The position numbers were made by a program, and so were the translations under genes. From assembly GCA_964633825.1 (NCBI GenBank), contig CAZWHE010000029.1, forward strand, positions 1 through 30,392: 30,392 nt of DNA, read 5' to 3'. The stretch is from CAZWHE01 sp964633825 (GTDB lineage: Bacteria > Planctomycetota > B15-G4 > CAYZWU01). Positions 14,327-21,296 of this stretch are shown here, piece by piece. Each line of letters begins with the position of its first letter. The stretch's first letter is position 1. The notes below the pieces were generated by a model. It searched no databases, was not told the origin of the DNA, and saw nothing but the letters and a program-made list of their open reading frames with translations.

Positions 14327-15487
14327 ATGAGAATCGCACCGCGATTTTTGGCCTTCTTTTTATTCGCCGCAGCCTGTGCGGGCACGGCGGATCAACGGGC
14401 CGACAAGCCTCTTTTCTCGGAGGGACAATCGGGCTCTTCCGAGCTGAAGTACATGAACGGGATCCCCGTTCTCACTCTCGCGGGCACGCCGTCCGAAATG
14501 GGGAAGGCTTACGGCGCACTCGCCGCCGAGCCGGCCAGGATGCTCTGGAAAAAGTTCATCCAGCCGGTCGCCGTCATTTCCGGCGGAACGGAAAAACTCA
14601 TCGACGGCGCCGGCAAGATGGAACAGCACATCCCCGATCGTTTCCGGAAAGAGCTGAGAGCCATGGCGGATGTATCCGGAATAGACTATAAAAATCTTCT
14701 TGCCAGCAACGCCTTTCCCGACATTTACAGGAAGGGAGGGTGCTCCACATTCGCGGCGGCGGGCGAAGCCACGAAGGACGGCAAACCCTTCCTCGCCCGC
14801 AATCTCGACTTTTTCGGCATGGGCGTGCTCCAGAAAGCGACGCTCGTCATCGTCTACAGGCCGAAAGGGCGCAAGGCTTTCGTGAGCGTTTCCTGGCCCG
14901 GCCTGTCGGGCGTGCTCTCGGGCATGAACAGGGACGGTCTCTGCTGCGCCGTGATGGAAGTACGCGAGGGGAAAGTGACCACCGACGGGATGCCGGCCAT
15001 CTTTCTCTTCCGCCTCGTCATGGAGGAATGCGCCACGGTCAAGGAAGCGCTCGCCCTGCTGAAAGATGCGAAGAAGACGGCGGGCAACAACCTCATTCTC
15101 CTTGACAGGGACGGAAACGCCGCCGTGGCCGAGATCGGGCCCGGACTCTTCAAGGTGCGCAGGTCCAAAAACGATATCCTCTTCTCCACCAACGACCACC
15201 GCGCCGGCAAGGAGCCGCCGCCGAGATGCCGCCGCTACAGGAAGTTCGAAGAATTCGCGAAGGAGAGAGGCGAATCGATCGGCGTGGAGGACCTGAAAAA
15301 GATCCTGATCAACGTGGATCAGGGGGTGCTGACGGTTCAGTCGATGATCTTCGAGCCCGAAAGCCTGCGCATCCATCTCGCCACGGGAAAGGTTCCGGCC
15401 AGCAAGGCCGAGTACAAGGCGCTCGGAGGGGGGACACAATACGTACTCTTACTTAATCAGACAAAAGATCCTCTTTTGTCTGATTAA
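14327..15487 (+). CDS. C45-type (acyl-CoA:6-APA acyltransferase-like) Ntn hydrolase, C-terminus formed by a repeat
   Basis: This 386-residue protein carries a lipoprotein-like signal (AAAC with C17). Its core resembles C45 peptidases and acyl-transferases of the penicillin-acyltransferase group: TPSEMGKAYGALAAE, GGCSTFAA with the predicted nucleophile C139, and DGKPFLARNLDFFGMG (151-166). In family members cleavage before this Cys exposes it; here the upstream part is about 138 residues. GGGGAGAG precedes the ATG by a short A-run. The natural end is odd: the last 20 residues (from GGGTQYVLLLNQ) are encoded by the palindromic repeat at 15430-15510, and the TAA stop (15485-15487) is shared with the stop of feoB on the other strand. 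The ancestral C-terminus may therefore have been altered. Substrate unknown (amide or peptide bond). Confidence 0.85.
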   Translation: MRIAPRFLAFFLFAAACAGTADQRADKPLFSEGQSGSSELKYMNGIPVLTLAGTPSEMGKAYGALAAEPARMLWKKFIQPVAVISGGTEKLIDGAGKMEQHIPDRFRKELRAMADVSGIDYKNLLASNAFPDIYRKGGCSTFAAAGEATKDGKPFLARNLDFFGMGVLQKATLVIVYRPKGRKAFVSVSWPGLSGVLSGMNRDGLCCAVMEVREGKVTTDGMPAIFLFRLVMEECATVKEALALLKDAKKTAGNNLILLDRDGNAAVAEIGPGLFKVRRSKNDILFSTNDHRAGKEPPPRCRRYRKFEEFAKERGESIGVEDLKKILINVDQGVLTVQSMIFEPESLRIHLATGKVPASKAEYKALGGGTQYVLLLNQTKDPLLSD

Positions 15488-15510
15488 GTAAGAGTACGTA
15501 TTGTGTCCCC
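15430..15510. repeat. Perfect 39-bp-stem palindromic repeat overlapping two convergent gene ends
   Basis: Arms 15430-15468 and 15472-15510 are exact inverted copies with a 3-base centre (TCC). The ends, GGGGACACAATACGTA, are the same as those of the repeat at 2651-2763, while the inner parts differ, so the family shares ends but not cores. Both convergent genes read into it in different frames and finish inside it, using the TTAA at 15484-15487 as overlapping stop codons. As RNA either strand would form a 39-bp hairpin, likely acting as a terminator or RNase III substrate. No target duplication is obvious. Confidence 0.95.
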
Positions 15511-17577
15511 TATCTGAAAGATGGCGGCCGCCAGGATCCAGGCGATCGTTGTGAGGCCGAAAAACTGGAGAAACGCCCACGACCATTTCCCCGATTCGCG
15601 CCGCGTCACCGCCACGGTCGCCATGCATGGCGTTGAGATGAGAAGGAAAACCATGAGGCAGAAAGCCGTGAGAGGGGAGTAGTTCTCGCTGAGAGCCTCG
15701 CGCAGGGTCTCCGATTCCTCGTCCGTTTCGCCGAGTGAGAAAATGATGCCCATCTGGGCCACGAAAACCTCCTTGGCGGCAAAGGCGCCGAGAAGGGCCG
15801 TTCCGATCTTCCAGTCGAATCCCATGGGCGCGATAACGGGCTCCAGGGCATGGCCGATCCGGCCCGCAAAGGACTGCTCCAAAGCAGCGGCAGCCGCCGC
15901 AGGGGCGCCGGCCCCTTCCGGAGCCTCTGTCTGCGGAAAGGTGGACAGCGCCCAGAGAATGATCGAGATCCCGAGAATGACGGTGCCCGCTTTCCTCAGG
16001 TAGAGCCACCCCCTCTCCCACATCTTCTCGAGCACGGCTTTCGTCGTGGGCAGGCGGTAGGGAGGAAGCTCCATAACGAAGGGAGCTTCCTCGCCGGCGA
16101 GAAGGGTGGAGCGCAGAACCTTGGCGAGCAGGGCGGCCAGAACGATTCCGAGGAGGTAGACGATCCACAGAATAGGCGCCCTCCATTGTTCCGAGAAAAA
16201 TGCCGGAATGAGGAGCATGTAGATCGGCAGGCGCGCCCCGCACGACATGAGGGGAAGCACGAGCATGGTGGTGAGGCGGTCGCGCTCGTTTTCGAGGGTT
16301 CGCGTCGCCATGATCCCGGGGATGCTGCACCCGAACCCGGTCATCATGGGAATGAAGCTCTTGCCGTGAAGGCCGAAGCGGTGAAGGAGGTTGTCCATGA
16401 GAAAAGCGGCCCGCGCCATGTATCCCGTGTCCTCGAAAAATGCGAGGCCGAGAAAGAGGAGCAGAATGTTGGGCAGAAAGACAAGCACCCCCCCCACTCC
16501 GCCGATGATGCCGTCCACGACGAGCGATCGAACGAGAGATTCCGAGCCCGCCGGCCAGAGCCCGCCGACCCATTCCCCGAGATGCCCGAACCCGCTTTCG
16601 AGCCAGCCCATGGGAAAGTCCCCCACCGTGAAGGTGAGCCAGAAGAGAAGGTACATGGCCAACAAGAAGAAAGGGAGGCCCAGCCCTTTATGGCAGAGGA
16701 TCTCGTCGATCCCGTCGGAAACCTTTCGCGCGTCGGCGCGCAGGCCCGAAACCCGCGTTTCGCGAAGGAGCCCGGCGGCAAAACCGTACCGGGCGTCGGC
16801 GATGTAGATACCGGGATGCTGGCCCGTCTCATCGGCCAGGCCGCCCGCTTCGGCCTGGGCCGCTGCGATCACGGCCTCCTGGTCGTCACAATTCTGCCGG
16901 ATCCAGCCTATCATCTCGAGATCGCCTTCGAGGAGTTTGATGGCCAGCCACCGTGTGGGAGGGCGGAAAATGGAACGCCATTTCGCCCGGGCGAGAAGCG
17001 GCTCCAGCGTGGTGATTGCCCTGCCGATGCGTTCACCGAGAACGAGCCGGTCGGGATCGGCCGGGTTCGACACCGCACCCGCCACGGCCGCCTTGAGCTC
17101 GGCCATGCCGACTCCCCTGTGACCGATCGTCTCGACAACGGGAAAGCCGAGAAGGCGTTCCATCTGGCCGGTGTCGATCTTCTGCCCCCCTTTCCGCGCC
17201 TCATCGGTCATGTTGAGACAGAGAACGGGATTGGCGCCCATTTCCATCACCTGAACGAGGAGATAGAGATTTCGCTCCAGGTTCGTGGAATCGACAACCA
17301 CCACGGCGACATCGGGCGGCGGGTTCATGATCTCGCGCCGGGCGATCCGCTCTTCGGGCGAATAGCAAGTCAGAGAATAGGTCCCGGGAAGATCGAAGAC
17401 AGCATAGTCGGTCCCTTCGTGGCTGAACGAGCCCTCTTTCTTTTCTACCGTCACACCGGGATAGTTGCCCACGTTCCGCCGGGAACCGGTCAGGGCGTTG
17501 AAGATCGATGTTTTTCCAGAGTTCGGGTTTCCGGCCAGCACGATGCGGCGAACGGCCGGTGCGTCAATGCTTTTCAT
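15484..17577 (-). CDS. feoB: Ferrous iron transporter FeoB
   Basis: This 697-residue protein has the N-terminal G-protein domain of FeoB: GNPNSGKTS (16-24), NVGNYPGVTVEKKEG, DLPGTYSL (62-69) and NMTD (122-125). A helical spacer follows, then the membrane domain (about 300-690) with FEDTGYMARAAFLMD, GFGCSIPGIMATRTLE, LPLMSCGARLPIYMLL and AAKEVFVAQMGIIF. It imports Fe2+ across the inner membrane. The ATG at 17577 is chosen because GAGGAG lies 6 bases upstream; it overlaps the regulator stop by 14 bases, so translation is coupled. FeoA is not separate but fused to that regulator, and FeoC is absent. The last residues (from about GDTIRTLT) come from the palindromic repeat, whose TTAA gives the stop. 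It is probably repressed by iron through the upstream operator. Confidence 0.96.
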   Translation of the reverse strand: MKSIDAPAVRRIVLAGNPNSGKTSIFNALTGSRRNVGNYPGVTVEKKEGSFSHEGTDYAVFDLPGTYSLTCYSPEERIARREIMNPPPDVAVVVVDSTNLERNLYLLVQVMEMGANPVLCLNMTDEARKGGQKIDTGQMERLLGFPVVETIGHRGVGMAELKAAVAGAVSNPADPDRLVLGERIGRAITTLEPLLARAKWRSIFRPPTRWLAIKLLEGDLEMIGWIRQNCDDQEAVIAAAQAEAGGLADETGQHPGIYIADARYGFAAGLLRETRVSGLRADARKVSDGIDEILCHKGLGLPFFLLAMYLLFWLTFTVGDFPMGWLESGFGHLGEWVGGLWPAGSESLVRSLVVDGIIGGVGGVLVFLPNILLLFLGLAFFEDTGYMARAAFLMDNLLHRFGLHGKSFIPMMTGFGCSIPGIMATRTLENERDRLTTMLVLPLMSCGARLPIYMLLIPAFFSEQWRAPILWIVYLLGIVLAALLAKVLRSTLLAGEEAPFVMELPPYRLPTTKAVLEKMWERGWLYLRKAGTVILGISIILWALSTFPQTEAPEGAGAPAAAAAALEQSFAGRIGHALEPVIAPMGFDWKIGTALLGAFAAKEVFVAQMGIIFSLGETDEESETLREALSENYSPLTAFCLMVFLLISTPCMATVAVTRRESGKWSWAFLQFFGLTTIAWILAAAIFQIGDTIRTLT

Positions 17578-18337
17578 CTTGCTCCTCAAAGGAGAGCGGT
17601 TCCACGTCAATGCCGCGGGCTTCTTCCTTGCGCAGGGAGAGCTGGAATCCCTTCAGCCTGATCCAGATCGGATTGCCCCCCGGTGCTTTTCTTTCCACAA
17701 AGACATGAGTATTGGGCAGCATGCCCATGTCGATGAGCCGCTGTCTGATCGCTCCCTTGCCCGTGATCTGGACGATCATGCACTCCTGTCCCGGATCGAT
17801 CCGATCGAGCGTGGCGAGGCCGATCCTTTTCCTTCTCCGGCCCCGTTTTCCGCTGAACTCACAGATCTCGTCGCACTCGGGAATCTCGGGATTGACAACG
17901 GAACATTTGTGGAAGGTTTCGAGAAACCCGTTCGATGATTTGGGACAGCGGTTGAGAAACTCGAAAAAACGAACCAGCCTCTCCGTCGACTCGTCGGAGA
18001 GGTGGTGTTCGATGGAGCAAGCGTCGTTTTCGGCATTCCCCGATGAAACACCGAGAACATCGCTCAGAAACTTGACGAGCAGATCGTGCCGGGCCATCGT
18101 TTTCCGGGCCAGCTTTTCACCTTTTTCGGTGAGCTCGATGAATTCCCTCTGGCGGTATACGATATAGCCAAGGTCATCGAGGCGATGCATGGCCGGCGTC
18201 ACCGAGGACATCTTCACATCCCGGGCCGCGGCGATGTCCTTGACACGCGCCACTTTCCGGTCGCGAATGAGGATGTATATCGTCTCCAGATAATCTTCCA
18301 GACTTCGAGTCAGGAGACTTGGCTCGACCTTATCCAT
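17564..18337 (-). CDS. DtxR/MntR-type metalloregulator fused to a FeoA domain
   Basis: This 257-residue protein starts with a DtxR winged helix (LEDYLETIYIL, VKDIAAARDVKMSSVTPAMH, LTEKG) and a metal/dimer domain with DACSIEHHLSDES; C107, E110 and H111 correspond to DtxR C102, E105 and H106, and H84 to H79. Residues about 180-250 are a FeoA/SH3-like domain (GKGAIRQRLIDMGMLPNT). Between them lies an unusual linker with four cysteines, C131, C145, C155 and C159, that could bind zinc or an Fe-S cluster. It probably senses Fe2+ (less likely Mn2+) and represses its own operon with feoB: a TTGACA/TACAAT promoter and a 22-bp palindrome sit directly upstream. The FeoA domain may also assist FeoB. Confidence 0.95.
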   Translation of the reverse strand: MDKVEPSLLTRSLEDYLETIYILIRDRKVARVKDIAAARDVKMSSVTPAMHRLDDLGYIVYRQREFIELTEKGEKLARKTMARHDLLVKFLSDVLGVSSGNAENDACSIEHHLSDESTERLVRFFEFLNRCPKSSNGFLETFHKCSVVNPEIPECDEICEFSGKRGRRRKRIGLATLDRIDPGQECMIVQITGKGAIRQRLIDMGMLPNTHVFVERKAPGGNPIWIRLKGFQLSLRKEEARGIDVEPLSFEEQDEKH

Positions 18338-18352
18338 AACGACCTCTCAAAT

Positions 18353-18374
18353 ATAGACAGACGAATCTATCTAT
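18353..18374. promoter_or_regulatory. Palindromic operator, probable binding site of the DtxR-FeoA regulator
   Basis: ATAGACAGA, a 4-base centre CGAA, then TCTATCTAT: nine-base arms with 8 of 9 positions complementary, 22 bases in all. It covers the end of the -10 and the predicted transcription start of the regulator-feoB operon, and ends 16 bases before the ATG at 18337, the classic place for repression. It does not match the consensus sites of DtxR or MntR that I know, so the half-site may be lineage-specific. Confidence 0.65.
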
Positions 18375-18400
18375 TGTAAGCCTCTCTTTTAGACTGTCAA
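18373..18400 (-). promoter_or_regulatory. Sigma70-type promoter of the regulator-feoB operon
   Basis: On the minus strand TTGACA (18395-18400, perfect) is separated by 16 bases from TACAAT (18373-18378). The predicted start of transcription is near 18366, inside the palindromic operator. Confidence 0.75.
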
Positions 18401-18430
18401 TGTAAAGACTGGAATATCGAGAAGTTCCAG

Positions 18431-18439
18431 TGGTATTCT
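18431..18439 (+). promoter_or_regulatory. Extended -10 promoter of the universal stress protein gene
   Basis: TGGTATTCT fits an extended -10; transcription would start near 18446, about 29 bases before the ATG at 18475, leaving room for the AGGAG ribosome site. No good -35 is seen. Confidence 0.4.
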
Positions 18440-18474
18440 ATCGTAGAGCATTTTGGCAATTCAGGAGTCTCGAG

Positions 18475-19308
18475 ATGACGAAAAGCATCCTCGTTGGTGT
18501 CGATGGATCGGATTACAGCCGCAAAGCGATCGAGGTGGCGGTCAAAATGGCCAAAGTATCGGGCGCGTGCCTCTATGGAATAGGAATCGTGGACACTCCC
18601 ACGATCTTTAGGGGATCTCCCGGCTCTCTGGCCGGATTCAAACTGAAGGAGAAAGCGGACCAAGCCCAGTACAAGAAGGCCAAAAAGGAAGTCCGGGCTT
18701 TCCTCGCCGAGTTCCAGGACACATGCGTCAATGAGAACATCTGCGGCCGGGTCCTCCAGGAAGAGGGATCGCCTCTCGAAGAAATACTGCGCGAGGCGAT
18801 CGGATTCGACGTCATCATGCTGGGACAGAAGGTCTACTTCGAATTCGAAGGAGAGGAAGGCCCGAGCAACATCCTGACGCACCTGTTGAAAGACACCCCC
18901 CGTCCGGTCTTCGTCGTTCCGAAAGAGGTCCGTTACTCCTATGAAAAACCCGCGCTCATGGCGCTCGACGGATCCGTCCCGTCTTACAAGGCGCTGCAGC
19001 TCTATGTGCTCCTCTGCCAGGACAACATCCGCGACATCCATCTCATCACGATAGACGATGACCGCAAACACGCCGAAGCGATCCAGAACCGTGCCAGGGA
19101 TTACTGCAATCAATACAACATGCGCATCCATCAGGTTGTTCGCAAGGGAAAGGCCGGACCGGAAATACTCGATTACGCCCGTGATATCGACGCGGGGAGA
19201 ATCATCTTGGGCGCCTACGGAGTGACGGGCCTGAAAAAACTCTTCTTCGGCTCACTCACCACGCGCATGCTGAAGAAGAGCGACAGACTTCTTTTTCTCT
19301 ACCACTGA
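18475..19308 (+). CDS. Tandem-domain universal stress protein (UspA family)
   Basis: This 277-residue protein contains two UspA domains: residues about 1-155, starting KSILVGVDGSDYSRKAIEVA, and about 158-277, starting PALMALDGSVPSYKAL. The second domain ends with GAYGVTGLKKLFFGSLTTRML, which matches the ATP-binding pattern (G-x2-G then G-S/T) of nucleotide-binding Usp proteins. The same region of the first domain is degenerate (LGQKVYFEFEGEEGPSN), so probably only the second binds ATP. AGGAG lies 7 bases before the ATG; an upstream in-frame ATG at 18430 lacks a ribosome site and is rejected. It is divergent from the iron regulator and shares a 137-base intergenic region, so it may respond to the same operator, although the site is far better placed for the regulator. 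Precise function is unknown. Confidence 0.9.
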   Translation: MTKSILVGVDGSDYSRKAIEVAVKMAKVSGACLYGIGIVDTPTIFRGSPGSLAGFKLKEKADQAQYKKAKKEVRAFLAEFQDTCVNENICGRVLQEEGSPLEEILREAIGFDVIMLGQKVYFEFEGEEGPSNILTHLLKDTPRPVFVVPKEVRYSYEKPALMALDGSVPSYKALQLYVLLCQDNIRDIHLITIDDDRKHAEAIQNRARDYCNQYNMRIHQVVRKGKAGPEILDYARDIDAGRIILGAYGVTGLKKLFFGSLTTRMLKKSDRLLFLYH

Positions 19309-19362
19309 AATGCCGGAAAAATCCGGTTCGGCAATTGCTGCGATATATTGGACATTTCACAA

Positions 19363-19408
19363 AAAACCCCCTTGATTTTCTGGAAAGAGTCGGTATTGGA
19401 GGGGTTTT
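19363..19408. repeat. Inverted repeat in the ferredoxin leader
   Basis: AAAACCCC (19363-19370) and GGGGTTTT (19401-19408) are exact inverted copies with a 30-base loop. It lies between the stress-protein stop and the ferredoxin start, and might be a weak terminator or part of the ferredoxin leader. Such short arms can arise by chance. Confidence 0.3.
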
Positions 19409-19466
19409 GAACACCTGTTTTTACACTTTGATTCGCAAACCGGATAGAGAGACGAGAGGTACTTAC

Positions 19467-19643
19467 ATGGCTCACAAGATCAACGACGAATGCATCGCCT
19501 GCGGCGCTTGTGAAGAAGAATGCCCCGAAGAAGCGATCGCCGAAGGCGATCCTATTTTTATTATCGACGCGGGAAAATGCACCGACTGCGGAAGCTGCGT
19601 GGAAGTCTGCCCTTCAGAAGCGATCGACGCTCCTGAAGAATAA
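19467..19643 (+). CDS. 2[4Fe-4S] ferredoxin
   Basis: This 58-residue protein is a complete bacterial-type ferredoxin. It has two cluster motifs: CIACGACEEECPEEAI and CTDCGSCVEVCPSEAI, each C-x2-C-x2-C-x3-C-P. It is acidic and shuttles low-potential electrons, for example for pyruvate:ferredoxin oxidoreductase or hydrogenase; no partner enzyme is adjacent. The start at 19467 (MAHKINDECIACG) is chosen over an open frame from 19335 because the conserved fold begins here and GAGAGG lies just upstream. It is followed by a strong terminator at 19661-19708 and is therefore probably a single-gene unit. Its presence suggests anaerobic or facultatively anaerobic metabolism, in line with the ferrous iron transporter nearby, though neither proves it. 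Confidence 0.95.
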   Translation: MAHKINDECIACGACEEECPEEAIAEGDPIFIIDAGKCTDCGSCVEVCPSEAIDAPEE

Positions 19644-19660
19644 AACGAAGCTCGATCCAT

Positions 19661-19708
19661 AACCGGAGCGGAGTATGCCTCGCGGCGGATTCTGTTCCGG
19701 TTTTTTTT
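19661..19708 (+). terminator. Rho-independent terminator of the ferredoxin gene
   Basis: Stem arms 19661-19673 (AACCGGAGCGGAG) and 19690-19702 (TTCTGTTCCGGTT) pair over 13 positions with a few G-T wobbles, followed by eight T residues (19701-19708). Confidence 0.85.
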
Positions 19709-19736
19709 GGCCCGAGCCAAGGAACGAGAATACTGA

Positions 19737-21236
19737 ATGAACAAAAAGGCCGACTCCTCTTCCTGGTCGCGGCCAAAGAAAATCGGCCTTTTCACGGGTC
19801 CCGCTCTTTTCGCCCTCTTTATGCTTTTCGGAAATCCCGGCCCGGCCACGGCCATGGCGGCGTCCACCCTCTGGATCGCCTGCTGGTGGATCTTTGAATC
19901 GATCCCCATACCGGCCACGTCCCTCCTTCCACTCGTTCTCTTCCCCCTTGCGGGCATCATGCCGGCCAAAGCCGTCGCACCGCATTACATGAATTCGCAC
20001 ATCTTTCTCTTCATGGGGGGATTCATCCTCGCCCTCGCCATAGAGAGATGGAACCTCCACCGCCGCATCGCGCTCAACGTGATCTCCCTCGTGGGAGACC
20101 GGCCGCGGCGCATCGTCTTCGGATTCATGGCGGCCACGGCCTTTCTGTCGATGTGGATCTCCAACACGGCCACGGCCATGCTCATGCTCCCCATCGCGCT
20201 CTCCGTGACGAAACAGACGGCGCGTGCAGAAGCCGGCCCTGATAAAGAAAAAAAACGAGGGGGACGCTTCGGCCTCGCGCTCATGCTCGGCATCGCTTAC
20301 AGCGCCAGCATCGGCGGGATCGGCACGCTCGTGGGGACGCCGCCCAACATCGTTTTCAGCCGCGTCTTCACCCAGACCTTTCCCGACGGACCCGAGATCT
20401 CCTTTGCCCGGTGGTGCCTCGTGGGGATTCCCTTTGCAGCGGTTTTTCTCGTCATCGCCTGGGCCTTTCTGGTCTTTGTCGCCTGCCCGCTCCGAAAAAC
20501 GGGGGAAAAGAACGATACCGTCCGCGAAGAGCTCCGAAAGCTCGGCCCCATGTCGCCGCCTGAGAAGAGGGTGCTTTTCGTCTTTGCGGCCACGGCGCTC
20601 CTCTGGTTTCTCCGCCGCGACATCGAGCTGGGCGCGTTCGTTCTTCCCGGATGGTCGAGCCTCCTCGGGCTCGAAAGCCTGGTCGACGACGGGACCGTGG
20701 CGATCTCCATGGCACTCCTCCTCTTTCTCCTCCCGGCCGGAAAGGAGAACAAGAGGCTCATGAACTGGGAAACGGCCGTCCGCCTTCCCTGGGGGATCCT
20801 CCTCCTCTTCGGGGGCGGTTTCGCCATCGCCGCCGGCATGCAGGATTCGGGGCTCTCCGAATGGCTCAGCTCCCATTTCCATCTCCTCAAGGGCGCGCCC
20901 GAATGGATCCTGATCCTGGCCGTATCCCTTCTCCTCACATTTCTCACGGAGATCACGTCCAACACGGCTACGACGAACATGATCCTACCGATCCTGGCCG
21001 CCGTGGCCGTCACTCTCGAAGTCGATCCCCTTCTCATCATGATCCCGGCCACCATATCGGCGTCGTGCGCCTTCATGCTCCCCGTGGCCACGCCGCCGAA
21101 CGCCATTGTCTTCGGCTCGGGGCTCGTCCCGATCAGGACGATGGCGCGCTTCGGAATCGCCATGAACCTGATCGGCGCCGTGCTCGTGCTTCTCACGGTG
21201 AAGGTTCTGGCGAAGAGCGTCTTCGGAATCGGTTGA
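19737..21236 (+). CDS. DASS/SLC13-family sodium:anion symporter
   Basis: This 499-residue membrane protein has about 11-12 spans and the paired SNT motifs of the divalent-anion:Na+ symporter family: SNTATAML (142-149) and SNTATTNMILP (about 405-415). Other family stretches are SIPIPATSLLPLVLFPL, GGFILALAIERW, GTLVGTPPNIVF and LPVATPPNAIVFGSG. Each SNT motif contributes to a sodium- and carboxylate-binding site. Known members carry succinate, malate, fumarate, citrate or sulfate; the substrate here cannot be decided from sequence, but dicarboxylate is most usual for this motif spacing. The AAGGA sequence is about 13 bases before the ATG, so initiation may be modest. It is isolated from the ferredoxin by the terminator and separated by 60 bases from the isoaspartyl methyltransferase gene. 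Confidence 0.92.
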   Translation: MNKKADSSSWSRPKKIGLFTGPALFALFMLFGNPGPATAMAASTLWIACWWIFESIPIPATSLLPLVLFPLAGIMPAKAVAPHYMNSHIFLFMGGFILALAIERWNLHRRIALNVISLVGDRPRRIVFGFMAATAFLSMWISNTATAMLMLPIALSVTKQTARAEAGPDKEKKRGGRFGLALMLGIAYSASIGGIGTLVGTPPNIVFSRVFTQTFPDGPEISFARWCLVGIPFAAVFLVIAWAFLVFVACPLRKTGEKNDTVREELRKLGPMSPPEKRVLFVFAATALLWFLRRDIELGAFVLPGWSSLLGLESLVDDGTVAISMALLLFLLPAGKENKRLMNWETAVRLPWGILLLFGGGFAIAAGMQDSGLSEWLSSHFHLLKGAPEWILILAVSLLLTFLTEITSNTATTNMILPILAAVAVTLEVDPLLIMIPATISASCAFMLPVATPPNAIVFGSGLVPIRTMARFGIAMNLIGAVLVLLTVKVLAKSVFGIG

Positions 21237-21246
21237 TCCGATTCTG

Positions 21247-21275
21247 TTTCCATTTCCTCTTCCCGACTGTATTCT
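21247..21275 (+). promoter_or_regulatory. Possible promoter of the isoaspartyl methyltransferase gene
   Basis: TTTCCA (21247-21252) and TATTCT (21270-21275) are 17 bases apart; each matches four or five of six consensus positions. The gene could also be read from the transporter promoter. Confidence 0.35.
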
Positions 21276-21296
21276 TGACTTCCGGAGGACAGCCCG

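Noticed and set aside
15850..17661. Long open frame (603 codons) on the plus strand opposite feoB
   Set aside because: It is antisense to clear FeoB coding sequence and its product is rich in Arg, Glu, Pro and His without any domain; a typical GC-rich shadow frame.
19311..19333. Small CCGGA-AAAA-TCCGG hairpin after the stress-protein gene
   Set aside because: The 5-bp stem has no T-tract; too weak to call a terminator.
19335..19466. 44-residue N-terminal extension of the ferredoxin frame
   Set aside because: Ferredoxin homology and the ribosome site both support the start at 19467; the extension has no known feature.
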